Source: Saxidomus purpurata
Lineage: Eukaryota > Mollusca > Bivalvia > Venerida > Veneridae
Assembly (NCBI GenBank): GCA_022818135.1
Contig: JAFMSR010000010.1
Coordinates: forward strand, 29,445,618 to 29,509,617
Direction of reading: 5' to 3'
DNA: 64,000 nt
Shown: in pieces, positions 36,540 through 48,934 of the stretch
Layout of the letters: every line of letters begins with the position of its first letter
How positions within the stretch are numbered: the stretch's first letter is position 1
Made by a program: the position numbers and the translations under genes
Notes under the pieces: generated by a model
The model's database searches: none
What the model was told of the DNA's origin: nothing
The model's input: the letters and a program-made list of their open reading frames with translations, nothing else

Positions 36540-36965
36540 TCGCAATGTCCGTCTGTCCGTCCGTCTGTGCGTCCCCACTTACAAATTCGTGTCCGGACTG
36601 TGACTCTGTCATGCATTGAAGGATTTTAAAATAACTTGGTACAAATGTCTAGCACATCAAGACGACGTGTCGCGTGCAAGACCCACGTCCCTACTTCAAA
36701 GGTCAAGGTCACACTTGGAGTTTGGAGGTTATGGAATCCTCTATATTATGCACACATTCGTGTTCGGACTGTGACTTTGTCATGCATTGATTGATTTTAA
36801 AATAACTTGGCACAAATGTCTAGCACATCAAGACAACGTGTCGCGTGCAATACCCACGTCCCTACCTCAAAGGTCAAGGTCACACTTAGAGTTTGAAGGT
36901 AATGGAATCCTGTATATATGCACACATTCGTGTCCGGACTGTAACTTTGTTATGCATTGAAGGAA
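36540..36965 (+). repeat. ~180-bp tandem repeat family, plus orientation
   Basis: Units with ATTCGTGTCCGGACTGTGAC, TAAAATAACTTGGYACAAAT and AAGGTCAAGGTCACACTT, preceded by GTCCGTCTGTCCGTCC. It is the reverse-oriented relative of the block at 18990-19620. Confidence 0.7.
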
Positions 36966-37639
36966 AGGTAAGAATGTTTTAGTACCAGTTTTATTTTGTA
37001 TTCTTTGTTATACAAAATATTTGAAATCGGATACTTTCCTGGAAGATGGTGGGAAGGCTATGTTTTACCGTTACATAAAACAGGAGAATTATCGTGGCAT
37101 TACTTTGTTAATTTGTATCGGAAAACTTTTTCTCGCATAATAAATTATAGGTTAAAGGCTTGGGCGGAAAATTACAACGTTTATATTGAAGCTCAGGCGG
37201 TTTTAAGTTCTAAAATGAGTACTCTGGATAATATATTTGTATTACACGGTTAAATTTCACATGTTTTAATCAGGGGAATCAACTGTACACCTTATTCGTG
37301 GACTACACTAAGGCATTTGATTATGTTGTTAGAGAAAATTTATGGTACAAACTAATACAATTAGGTTAAGAGGTCAAATTTTAGATGTAGTCAAATCTAT
37401 TTATGAGACAGTCAAATCTATCTCCCTTTCTATTTTCTATATTCATAAATGACTTATAAAATATATTTATAAATAGAAAGATGTCAGTATGTTTAAAATA
37501 TTTAACTGCTTTTTGCAGATGATATGGTAATATTTGCAAATTCTGCAGAAGAATTACAAAGTGATATTAGCTTACTACATAGTTATTGTACAACTAGGAA
37601 ACTCAAGGTCAATGTCGAAAAAACAAAAGCAATGATTTT

Positions 37640-38934
37640 TAGCTCACCTGGCTACGCCAGGGTGAGCTTTTCTGATCGATGATTGTTCGTCGTCCGTCAA
37701 CATTTTGATTCAAATGACATCTCCTCTGAAACCTCTAGGCCAATGTTGATAAAACTATGCAGGAATGTTCCTTGCATGAAGCTCTACCAAAATTGTTCAA
37801 AGAATTCCATTCCATGCAGAACTCTGGTTGCTATGGCAACAAATAGGAAAAACTTTAAAAATCTTCTTCTCTGAAACCACAAGGCCTAGAGCTTAGATAT
37901 TTGGCATGTAGCATTGTCTACTCTACCAAGATTGTTCAAATTATGACCCCCGGGTCAAAATTGACCCCGCGCGGGTGGGCCCTTAGTTTTTGCATAGGAA
38001 TATATAGGGAAAACTTTAAAAATCTTCTTCTCTGAAACCACAAGGCCTAGAGCTTAGATATTTGGCATGTAGCATTGTCTAGTAGACCTCTACCAAGATT
38101 GTTCAAATTATGACCCCCGGGTCAAAATTGACCCCGCACCGGGGGTCACTTAGTTTTGCACAGGAATATATAGGAAAAACTTAAAAAATCGTCTTCTCTG
38201 AAACCACAAGGCCTAGAGCTTAGATATTTAGCATGTAGCATTGGCTAGTGGACCTCTACCAAGATTGTTCAAATTATGAGCCCCGGGTCAAAATTGACCC
38301 CGCCCCGGGGGTCACTTAGTTTTGCATAGGAATATATAGGAAAACTTTAAAAAATCTTCTTCTCTGAAACCACAAGGCCTAGAGCTTAGATATTTGGCAT
38401 GTAGCATTGGCTAGTGGACCTCTACCAAGATTGTTCAAATTATGAGCTCCGGATCAAAACTGACCCCGCACCGGGGGTCACTTAGTTTTACATAGGCTTA
38501 TATAGTAAAAACTTTAAAAATCTTCTTCTCTGAAACCACAAGGCCTAGAGCTTAGATATTTGGCATGTAGCATTGGCTAGTGGACCTCTACCAAGATTGT
38601 TCAAATTATGACCCCCGGGTCAAAATTGACCCCGCACCGGGGGTCACTTAGTTTTGCATAGGAATATATAGTAAAAACTTTAAAAATCTTCTTCTCTGAA
38701 ACCACAAGGCCTAGAGCTTAGATATTTGGCATGTAGCATTGGCTAGTAGACCTCTTCAAAGTTTGTTCAAATTATGCCCCTGGGGTCAAAATTGACCTTG
38801 CCCGGGGGGATCATTTGTTTTACAAAGGCGTATATAGGAAAACTTATTTGGTATATAACATTATCTAGTGATCTTCCACCAGGCAAGTGGACTTGTACCA
38901 AGGTGAGCGATATAGGGCCATTTTGGCCCTCTTG
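37640..38934 (+). mobile_element. Helentron-like non-autonomous element inserted in the LINE
   Basis: 5' hairpin AGCTCACCTGGC-TAC-GCCAGGGTGAGCT, about six ~140-bp core units, 3' GGTGAGCG, hairpin AGGGCCA-TTT-TGGCCCT (38914-38930), CTCTTG. It splits the LINE codon run ATG-ATT-TTT / TAT-AAA-GGT within a T run, showing the target directly. It is the better preserved twin of 6622-7887. Confidence 0.85.
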
Positions 38935-39734
38935 TTTTTATAAAGGTGGAGCAATATCTAGAAACTTGAAGTTTTTATATGATGGCCAGCCTATAGAAAT
39001 TGTTAATAAATTCTGTTACCTAGGTATTGTTTTTACTTGTGGAGGTTCACTTAGCACAGCTCAAAATACGCTTTCTGGTCTAGCACAAAAAGCCATGTTT
39101 AAGTTAAATAAGTATTTATATAAATTTACATATATACTAATACCACCAAAACATAAATTAGACTTATTTGATAAGCTTGTGTCACCGATTTTAAACTAGT
39201 GTAGCGAAGTTTGTGGTTTTGTTAATGACCCATCAGTTGAGAGAGCACATATGCAAACTTTTAGGTGTTAAAAAGTCTTCACAAAATGACTTTATAGATG
39301 ATGAATTGGGACGACTCTCTTTTTAAACAATTCATATGCTTATAACAATAAAATACTGTCTGAAATACTACAACTTAGTCACAAAAAGTACGTTTATATT
39401 ACATATATATTTAAAAAAATCTATTTTGACTAACATCATGGTAGACGAAATGGAGTTCTCTGATTAAAGACTTACTATGCTCCTTGGGTTTTGCTGATGC
39501 TTGGATGTTTCAAGGGGTAGAACATTTTGATATGTTTTACATTTAGCTAAACAAAGATTAAATGACCAGTTCATCAAAAACTGGAATTCAATACAAATAG
39601 AACTACCACTAAAGGTGATGAATACCCCCAGCACACCCCAATGACACAGTATATAAAATGTATGTAGTATTTGATGCTTTAATTATAAGACCTGCACAAC
39701 TTAAGGCTTCTTTGAAGTATAATTCAATTCTGAC

Positions 39735-40365
39735 CAGGGGTTTTGGAGATTAAAAGCGCACAAGATTTTACTATTTCAAGCCCCTGTGACCCTTGACCTA
39801 GTGACCCGAAACATAAACCATACACAATTAAGCATGATGCTTATCACTTCTGTGAAGTATTATTACAGTCTGGCCAGGTTTTTTTTAGATTTAGCGTCCA
39901 CAAGATTTTACTATCTCGAGCCCCTGTGACGTTGACCTTTGACCTAGTGACCCAAAACATCAACCATGCACAACTAGGCATTGTACTTATCACTTTTGTG
40001 AAGTATCGTTAAATTCTGACCAGGGATTTTGGAGATTTAGCGTCCACAAGATTTTATTATCCCGACCCCCCTTGATCTTTGACCATGAGACCCGACACAT
40101 CGACCATACACAGACACATCGACCATGCACAACTAGGCATTGTACTTATCACTTGTGTGAAGTATCATTAAATTCTGATCAGGGGTTTATGAGATTAAGT
40201 GTCCACATTGTTTTACTATCCCGAACCCCTGTGACCTTTGACCTAGAGACCCGAAACATAGACCATACACAACTAGGCATTGTAATTATCACTTTTGTGA
40301 AGTATCAATAAACTCTGACCAGGGGTATTGGATATTTAGTGTCCACAAAGATTCCGGACGGACGG
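39735..40365 (+). repeat. ~140-bp tandem repeat, four to five units
   Basis: Repeated words: TTGACCTAGTGACCCGAAAC, ACACAACTAGGCATTGTACT, TATCACTTTTGTGAAGTATC and GATTTAGCGTCCACAAGATT. The third unit has a 19-bp internal duplication. It ends in GGACGGACGGACGG. A G-only run follows at ~40420-40436. Confidence 0.8.
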
Positions 40366-41437
40366 ACGGACGGACAAGCTGAATCCAGTATATCTCCCCT
40401 ATCCTTATACTATGTGTTCGGGGGGGGGGGGGGGGTTATAATAATTCCAGTAGAGTTCTGTTTTATAGACAAATATCGTCTTGAAGATTTCAACCGTATT
40501 TTGAATGTTTCAATACAAATAAATTTTGTCAGTCACTAATACGTTTACGAGTTTCCTTTTATAGATTACAAATTGAGGCCGGAAGATGGATAAGACCAGT
40601 TAGTATACCTATAGCTGAAAAAGAGTGTAATGTGTGTAAATACTAGAGGATAGTTTTGTATTAGAATGTCAAATATACAAAGATTTAAGAAAACAATATA
40701 AATGAAAGAAATATTGGATGAGGCCAACTAATTTTTCAGTGCATTCTTAAAACATCAGCACACAAGTTTAGTATTTTGCTCTATGCACTATTGAAATGAG
40801 TAAGTATTTTCAAACATATGAAAAACCTTGTTCATCACTACCTTAGGTCAGAATAAATCTCATGTTTATTTCTGACCTTCTTCGTAACAATTTTTCAGTT
40901 GAATTGTGTTTGTATTTTGATGTCGAACATACCAGTTAACGATTCAGAAAAAAATAGGATGTGTGGTCAGTTACGATAAAACAGCCTGCTTTCAAACCGT
41001 TACAAATTCAGCTCAATCGGGCTAACTCATATAAAGTCATTAGCTATCCCTATGTCAGTCCGTAGCAATTTATATGATTTAAATAGAGATTTTTTAACAT
41101 GTTAATTTTAAATGCTTGTATTTTAGCCTAAAATTAAGATATTTTGAAAAGAAAGACATCGTTAGAAAGCTGAATGCCTCTTGTTCTTGTTTTAAAATAC
41201 AATGGGTTCATTAGAATTAGAAGTAAACTTAACAGATTCGATTTTTTGCACGTATCTGTTCACCTGATTAATATTCATGAGGAATCCTGACATAAGAATT
41301 TCGATGGTATTCATAAACGTGCTCTTTAATTTGATACATCGATTTAAACTATTTACTTAAAAAGATATGACATATTTGTCCCATAAGGACCCTTTTGTCA
41401 CGTTGAGCATCATTTATTCCTGTCAATTTGTTTTCAG

Positions 41438-42680
41438 GTACTAGAAAGAACGTCACAAAAACGGTAATGGAAACAAAGGAGGAAATTCTGACATGGATGG
41501 CGGAAAAATATCGGAGAGGAACGAAGTTATCAGCTATTGTTAATGAAGACGAGGTATGTAATATGACTTTTCAACTCATGTGTATTTCATGTAGATTTCT
41601 GTGGCCATCTAAATATTTATCACCTTTCAATGTTAAAAATTTCGATCGTTTGTTGTCTTTTGTGTTAAGATTTTGACGTATTTTGACAGAAGGTTAGTTA
41701 TGTGAATGGAACAACATTTGTCAGGAGGTTTCCGTACATTTAACGTTAATGCAGCACTCCATATTTTTCTGTGTCTGACTTTTCAGCATTCACAGAGGTA
41801 AAAATTTGCATTTGAATTTCAGAGAAGAGCATTAGACGAAACAACCCTTGAAGAAATCGCCACTGCCAACTATCCTAAACTGATACTAGAATTAAAGCTC
41901 GAGTCATTATACGAATTTCTGAAGTATTTGGAACACGAAATGGGAGACCCGAACAAGTTTAATCCAACACTAAGCATGTATTCCACGCTGTTTGAAATTG
42001 TAACACGAGGAACGAAGTCATTGACAAAAGAAGGAAGTCCAATTCTGCAGATGTTTGTTTCCATCGTTACCAATGATATTGAGCGAAAATACCACACAGA
42101 AACGCCAATTCTTCAACTATCTCGATTTGAATGGCAGGTTCTAAAAGACATAAGGCCTTTATATTTCTCATATCACAATTCAGAAACTGTCGTAGCACTA
42201 CACTGGAAAATCATTGAAAAGGAACTTGATGAAGATATTGAAAGACTTGATACTGATCCAAAGTACGAAGTTAAGAGTATGAAAAAATTGATACGTTTTG
42301 TTTCCGACATACACGTTCCGGAGAAAACAAAAACCAAAGCCATGGAATTACGCAGAAAGAATGAAAGTGTTGTAATAAAGAGACTTCCGCAAAAGTACAC
42401 TTTAGAGAGCAGAGTAGATGAATTGACTGAAACAGAGAGAAATGTTCTTGACAGGCTTGATGTTATACGTAATGACTACGATCAAGTTGTGGAGTACTTG
42501 CACTGGGAAGTTACTGATGCAACTCTGTCGGAAGAATATGAGAACTTTAAAGGAGGAAATCTTGAAGGAAAACACTGGATACCTAAAAAGGTAGACTTTC
42601 TTGCAACAAATGAAAGAGTACCGGCAAAAATCCAACAGAAAGCAGAATTATTTCGTAGAGAGCTTCAGCAAGACATGTAA
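41438..42680 (+). CDS. Unknown tandem gene family, unit-3 copy (intact exons A and B)
   Basis: Exon A 41438-41553 (acceptor TTTTCAG, donor GTATGT) and exon B 41823-42680 (acceptor AATTTCAG, TAA-type stop at the end) join in phase 0. From the ATG at 41467 this gives 314 residues with no stop. Exon B holds two related ~80-residue repeats. Shared positions are E..VL..L, V..LHW, KKL.F/KLIRF, VP..I..KA and LFR.E/LRRKNE, with the LHW motifs 100 residues apart. The chain is Lys/Glu-rich and lacks signal peptide, membrane segment or a domain I can name. Upstream, the TATA box and exon-1 donor are degraded, so expression would need another promoter. Equal length and open frame suggest past or present constraint. 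Confidence 0.6.
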
Positions 42681-42913
42681 CAAGAAGGGTAATCAGGGAC
42701 GAAGCACAGAAAATAGATGATAGGTGTAGTATACACCGAGACAACCACGGCAACAATATTGATTGTTTTCTGACATTAAATTTTATAAATAATTCTATAT
42801 AACAAACATTATATTCAAGATATTATAACTACATATTTTACATAACAAATAACATGATTTTAATTGTGTATTTTGGAACAAATGTTCTAGACAATAGCAA
42901 ATTTACATGTGCC

Positions 42914-43151
42914 TATACACTCAACAGGTTTTGAAACGCAAAGATTTTCCCCTGTTGCACTTTTTTATTTGAATGACGCTATTGTTTTTATTTCTATTTA
43001 AGTCATTTTTTGCGATGAATTATTGAAACTTTTACAAGAATTTAATTAATTTTTTTTGTTGTGTATGAAATTTGAATAAATTTGAAACACGATAACATTG
43101 TTAAAATAAATATTTTGCCACTTTTGCGTTTCTAAACCTGTTGAGTGTATA
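42914..43151. mobile_element. 238-bp MITE with 29-bp terminal inverted repeats
   Basis: TATACACTCAACAGGTTT at 42914 continues to 42942 and is matched by the complement of 43123-43151 with one mismatch over 29 bases. TA at both edges is compatible with a Tc1/mariner-type target. Absent from units 1 and 2 at the matching place. Confidence 0.75.
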
Positions 43152-43264
43152 TATTATTGAAACACCGGTTTTCATTCCGATAGTTAACATTACATTTTAA
43201 GACTCTATCGTAAATATGTTTCATCTCGCCGTTTCCTTAGCTAGAAAAATCAAAGGACTGTAAG

Positions 43265-45440
43265 TGCTGGAGGATCGATTGTCTCTGAACAACACAGTCT
43301 GCACACATACATGTGTAAATATCAAGACTACATAGACTGAACACATACATGTGTGAATATCAGGACAACCCTAGCACGAGTAAAGTTATAAACTGGAGAC
43401 ACAACTGTCCACAAATTTTGACCTTTCACCATTTGTGTAAACTTTACTTTTAAGATAGGAACCCATGTGCTTACATTATGTCATTCATCGACTATGTTCA
43501 ACTACCCTATGAAGTATTAAGCTGTGAATCGTAACTGAGAAATGGATTTTGACAAAACTGAGCTGAAAATTTATGGTTTTAACAACTTTTAATGTCATTC
43601 AAAAGTTACGGGATATCCCCATAAGGTTGATTGTATTGTGCCAATTAATTCGGATTTAACGTCGCACCCAACAGCTAAGGTCATATTGTAACTTCCAGCT
43701 TTTGTGGAGGAGGAATACCTTGGGTGCAAATTCCCTTTATCAGAATTTGGGGGTCATTTAGAAATTCCGAGGGTCATACCCTTTATTGTAAAAAAATAAA
43801 AGGCATGACTATATGTTAAAGAAGTTTTATTCAGTTTACTTCTGTAAAACTGCATGTGATACATCGCAAAATGGTGGGTAATCAAAGGGTTGGCAAGACA
43901 ACAGGTGTTTCTCTTTGGATGCTTGTCATTTTGTCACTGCATCTCAAAAGTCAAATTTGTCCACAAAGCGAATTTTTCATAAGTGCATTCAACCATAAAC
44001 ATTAAACTTGGATATTTTGGCACACTGAATCCCCTTTCTATAGCGATAGTCTGATCGAAATTACTATAAAATGATCATTAAAATCACTCAGAAAGACGTT
44101 TTTGTTTCCCCTATTAAGGTTCGTCGGCCATCTCTTGTTGTGCGTCTATGATACCATGATGACTGTATCATAAGAATCAACACACACAAAAACGCAATGG
44201 TACAAAATGCGGGTCGATCCGAAATCAGACGACAACAACGACGGAATAGGGTCAAAATTAGACAAACATTGTATCCCATAGGAGGTTTTAGTGTGTCGTC
44301 ACATCCGGGATTTTCCGTTACTAAAAATAGCGTGGCCATCAACTGTATTGAGTTCGGCCATATACCGAGCGTGAGACATTATTTATCGCCAAAATAAACT
44401 AAATATTATCAAGTTTGTTTTAAGGTTTGAAATGGAAGTGAATACATAATTTCTTATATAATATATATTTGATAGTTGTTGCTATAATCAAAGAATTAAC
44501 TTTGATCAGGCTTTGTGAGAGTTCCCGTCTTTCACCTTTCATATGTCTTCTTTCCTTCACTGATTATTCTCTTTCTATCCTACCCTTTTCTCTCTGTAGT
44601 ATTTTTTTTCAAAACCAGCAAACTTAGTATTATACAAGACCATAATTCTACTTTAAAAGTATTTTGTGTATTTTTTTAAAAATGTTAATAGTCCCGGCCG
44701 AACGTGGGATTTCTCCTCTTGTGAACTCGCCAAGACCCCAGGAAGACTCCCATGTATACTGGTACCTTTGGTAATTTTTGATTGTTTGGTTATATAATGC
44801 ATATGTTTGTCTCAAAAATAAATGACAGAAAAGGATATCCCTGTTTTGATATAGTTACGGAAGTATGTATACACTATAGAAGTAACTGGGCACCGTGGTA
44901 GGTAATCAACGTCCATGACATCTACAGCGACGGACACATGTGAAAGTAACACTTCCACAAAAGTTTTGTATTAAAATATTCAATAACACATTATAAAACA
45001 TGCCTAATTAACTGTATATTATCTTAGCTGAGCAACTACTTGCTTGAAATGCCCACACGCCAGTTTACGTCTGCGATTACTCATTATTTCAAAAATTTTA
45101 ATATGTTTGATGGCATGTTGTTAGATTAACAAAGTATATGCAGATTAGTGGAAAACCTCAAACTTAAAGAAAACAAAGACTTCAAATTATCGAATTAAAA
45201 TTTCCTTTGTTTCAGACATTTGTTGTCGCCTCTAAAATAAAAAGAAACTTGGTTATCTGAAATTTAAAAATATTCTGTCTTATCTGCGTCCTTACATCAA
45301 GGCAGGAACGTACAATCAACGTATATTCTACATTCCTGATCAAGTGTATCATTTAACTTGGTCATAAAATATTATGATGAATGATTTAAATTGATCATGT
45401 AGATTCAATCAAAGCTTGATGTGTGCAATATGCCACGTCA
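43265..45440. other. Inserted or spacer sequence in unit 3 without a supported gene
   Basis: AT-rich apart from a patch at 44100-44400 with CpGs and two overlapping opposite short frames, neither with splice or family support. Apart from the SINE remnant I see nothing functional. Confidence 0.4.
43640..43740 (-). mobile_element. SINE 3'-region remnant
   Basis: The words GGATTTAACGTCGCACC, AAGGTCATATTGTAAC, TTCCAGCTTTTGTGGAGGAG and CCTTGGGTGC resemble the conserved domain of a SINE group that is widespread in molluscs, in reverse orientation. The tRNA-like head is missing. Confidence 0.45.
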
Positions 45441-45447
45441 TTCAAAG

Positions 45448-47498
45448 CAAGGTCATTCAAATAGTATGGTCCGGAAACGAGAGTAATACGATAAATAACC
45501 TGCCTCGGACAAACATCTGGGTACCCGCAATTTTGGAAAAAGAAAGAAAATATTGATACTTTATATCTACGTATATCTCGATATTTTACCAATCAATTTG
45601 ACCAACAAAGTGATCCTTAATACAATATATGCATTCCCTTATCATTACATGATATTATATTTTACCGATGTTTCGTTTTAGGCAAGGTCTTTCAAATAGT
45701 ATGGTCCGGAAACGAGCGTAATACGATAAATAACCTGCCTCGGATCACGTGACAAACATCCGGGTACCCGCGATTTTGGAAAAAGAAAGAAATTATTGAT
45801 ACTTTATATCTACGTATATCTCGATATTTTACCAATCAATTTGACCAACAAAGTGATCCTTAATACAATATATGTATTCTCTTATCTTAATATATTATAT
45901 TTTACCGATGTTTCGTTTTAGGTGGATTTACGCATTGGAAAGTTGACCTCATACGAACGGGTTTTTTCACAAATGACCAAAAGCCGAAAACCGACCTAAT
46001 TTTAGCGCTTCTTTCCTACTTGCATGGTGTTCATGGGATTGATGTAACATCTTTTTCTCATAGATTTAAGTCTAATGTACGTCTGTTATGTCTTAGATTT
46101 TCGTATTTCACCCGTATTTCAATTTTCTGGGACGGTTAGATCCGTTCAAAATCTAAAAATGGCGTCAATGGTGTTTTTTTTCGCGATACGGTGATATTTT
46201 GTGCACAGGTTTTCATTATATATTTAGGGTCAAATGATGGAAAATTGCTAATTAAAATGTAAATTAAGAGTTATTTTTGATCGGATATGAATTAGATTTT
46301 CGTTTTTTTATTTTATAGCATAATAACGTACAGTTTTGTAAGACCAGTATCGCGAGTCAAATTACCATCCATCGCTAAAACGCGCAAGACGGAATAGCAT
46401 GGACCGTGTTTAACTCGCTTTAAAGATAATAGTTAATTATATATAGAGATTTTAATTTCACAGTTTTACAGAAAAAATTTCATCAGCTTTCCAATTATAC
46501 CATTTTTTTTATTAAATGTGGTATTTAAATGACAAATGACGGGCAGTTTTGCATACAACTATCGGACAAATACCAGTTTACTCGCTCGGCGTGATAAATG
46601 TACGGCGTGATAAACGCTTCCAGGTAAAAATCGATAACCGAGACAAGATTATCAGTACGATAAGACATTTATAGAGGGCGTTTCCGGACCATACTATTTG
46701 AAAGACCTTGTTTTAGGTGAATTTAATTATTGGAAAGTTGACCTCATACGAACGGGTTTTTTCACAAATGACCAAAAGCCGAAAACCGACCTAATTTTAG
46801 CGCTTCTTTCCTACTTGCATGGTGTTCATGGGATTGATGTAACATCTTTTTCTCGTAGATTTAAGTCTAATGTACGTCTGTTATATCTTCGATTTTCGTA
46901 TTTCACCCGTATTTTAATTTTCTGGGACGGTTAGATCCGTTCAAAATCTAAAAATGGCGTCAATGGTGTTTTTTTTTCGCGATACGATGATATTTTGTGC
47001 ACAGGTTTTCACTATATATTAAGGGCCAAATGATAGAAAATTGCTAATTAAAATGTAAATTAGGAGTTATTTTTCAACGGATATGAATTAGATTTTCGTT
47101 TTTTTATTTGATAACATAATAACGTACAGTTTTGTAAGACCAATATCGCGAGTCAAATTACCATCCATCGCTAAAACGCGCAAGACGGAATAGCATGGAC
47201 AGTGTTTAACTCGCGTTAAAGATAAATGTTAATTATATATAGAGGATTTAATTTCACAGTTTTAAAGAAAAAAAATTCATCAGCTTTCCAATTATACCTT
47301 TTTTTATTAAATGTGGTATTTAAATGACGGGCAGTTTTGCATACAACTATCGGACAAATACCAGTTTACTCGCTCGGCGTGATAAATGCACGTAGTGATA
47401 AACGCTTCCAGGTAAAAATCGATAACCGAGACAAGATTATCAGTACGATAAGAGATTTATAGAAGGCGTTTCCGGACCATACTATTTGAAAGACCTTG
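45448..47498. mobile_element. TIR element with both ends tandemly duplicated (L-L'-R-R')
   Basis: Outer tips CAAGGTC.TTCAAATAGTATG (45448) and the complementary CATACTATTTGAAAGACCTTG (ending 47498), flanked by the 7-bp direct repeat TTCAAAG (45441-45447, 47499-47505). A second left tip starts at 45683 and a second right tip ends at 46710. Segments 45448-45682 and 45683-45921 are near-identical, as are ~45922-46710 and ~46718-47498. Each module junction carries TTTTAGG. Short frames shared by the R modules are not supported as genes. Confidence 0.8.
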
Positions 47499-48328
47499 TT
47501 CAAAGTGGTCATCTATAACGTGTGACCAATTAGTCTATAAACAGGATGTTACATGGATTAATTAAATCCAAGTTATATCGTGCTTTATGCCCTAGGGGAC
47601 AATATACCTTACTGGATCTCTATGGCAACATGTCATTTGTGTGTCTTATGTCATCGTCAGGCGTTGTGAAAACATATATAGCACAATGTATTATATAGCT
47701 AAAGGGTTTTCATGGTTTCTAAAGTTTAATTTGACACTATTCATAAATAAATGTACGCTTTACAGACACATGCATGGTTTCTATGAATATTTTTTTACTG
47801 AAATTAGAGACATATAATAGGTAAAATACCCAAATAAAGCATTGACCTTTCTAAACAAAGTATATAATTTACAAATTAACATCATGTTTTTATAAAAAAA
47901 CAATTGTGGTAAAAATTGGGAGTCTGAAAAATTCTATCAAGATGTATATATGTACAATTAGAGGATCATCTTAATGCGGAGAACTTTATTGTAGCATTTT
48001 TCCATCTATGTACAGCAACAAAATATTCTAAGCACTATGTGAAAATAATGAATATCGGCGCTAATTCAAAAAAAGAAGAAGAAAAGAATATGGATATTTT
48101 CGGCAGGAATAACAAGTAGCCTAGGGAAAGCGGACATTGTCAAGTTACATTCGTTTTGGCCGATTCAGTTAAAGCTTTATAATGAAAACTATACATAAGC
48201 ATCAATGGCATAGACACGGCAACACAGACGCTGCAAATAAACTAGATTTTAGCCTAAAATATAAACTGCCGTACAATGAAATGCTCTATTTCGCTTTCAT
48301 TTTGGCCGATCAATTGACGGCCAGTCAA

Positions 48329-48352
48329 TGCGCATGCGCAGGAATGACGTCA
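48329..48352. promoter_or_regulatory. NRF1-like and CRE palindromes, candidate promoter core
   Basis: TGCGCATGCGCA (48329-48340, the NRF1 consensus palindrome) is followed four bases later by TGACGTCA (48345-48352, full CRE palindrome). The flanks (48290-48620) are richer in CpG than their surroundings. A short frame starts at ATG 48527 (MSASKSQKTRSRG..), but no gene can be confirmed. Confidence 0.4.
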
Positions 48353-48934
48353 TATCAGGGATTCCTAAAACCTCCTATACCGGAAGCGTATTTTATAAAC
48401 AATTTATCTTGCATTTCGAAGCGTTTTGAGAGGTTTTAAAATGTCGTTATTGTAGTGATTTGATCATACACATTTTAATTGCGTCATAGAAGACGCTCTT
48501 TGCTATTTCTGTTGCGTCATTGACAAAATGAGTGCGTCAAAATCGCAGAAAACGCGGTCACGCGGAAACACTGAATTTAGTGTATCCGGTGTAGCGATAC
48601 GTATTTCACGGGTCTTACATTTTTCATGTCACTCCGGTCTGACTAAGAAAACTGTTAGGATAAAAACCGCGTAGGAAAATAGTTCTATACAGAACAGATA
48701 ACTCGTTTATTTAAGCTACAAATTATAAGAAAAACAACAATATAATATTATGCTATTCTGGAATGTTTTCATATTATTTAGATCTGTAACTATATAATTT
48801 TAAAAAAAGAGGACCAGTATAATTCGTAACAACGGAATATATGGAACTACTTGTTTGAATGTTAAGAGTTCGTCCGTAAGGAAGCTATACTCTGTTAACA
48901 TTGGATCCGATTGAATAAATCAATCGATCCTAAA

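Larger units (their letters stand above)
36990..40800 (+). pseudogene. LINE reverse-transcriptase remnant, interrupted by other repeats
   Basis: Order: fingers/palm segment YKIFEIGYFPGRWWEGYVLP and STLDNIFVLHG (36996-37251); FVDYTKAFDYVVRENLWYKL with the first catalytic Asp (37295-37350); FADDMVIFAN (37512-37541); KVNVEKTKAMIF up to 37639. There the Helentron-like element (37640-38934) is inserted. The frame resumes at ~38937 with YKGGAISRNLKFLYDGQPIE and NKFCYLGIVF. Further C-terminal pieces (LLCSLGFADAWMFQGVEHFD) reach ~39600. After a tandem repeat (39735-40365), the C-terminal RLQIEAGRWIRPVSIPI with ECNVCK follows at ~40560. Stops and frameshifts show it is dead. CR1/RTE-like, exact clade not decided. 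Confidence 0.8.

Noticed and set aside
44088..44397. Opposing 84- and 66-residue ORFs in a CpG-richer patch
   Set aside because: No splice sites, family signal or preferred strand; both are likely chance frames.
46698..46934. 78-residue ORF in the TIR element
   Set aside because: The duplicate module reads a similar frame without a start and no transposase motif is present.
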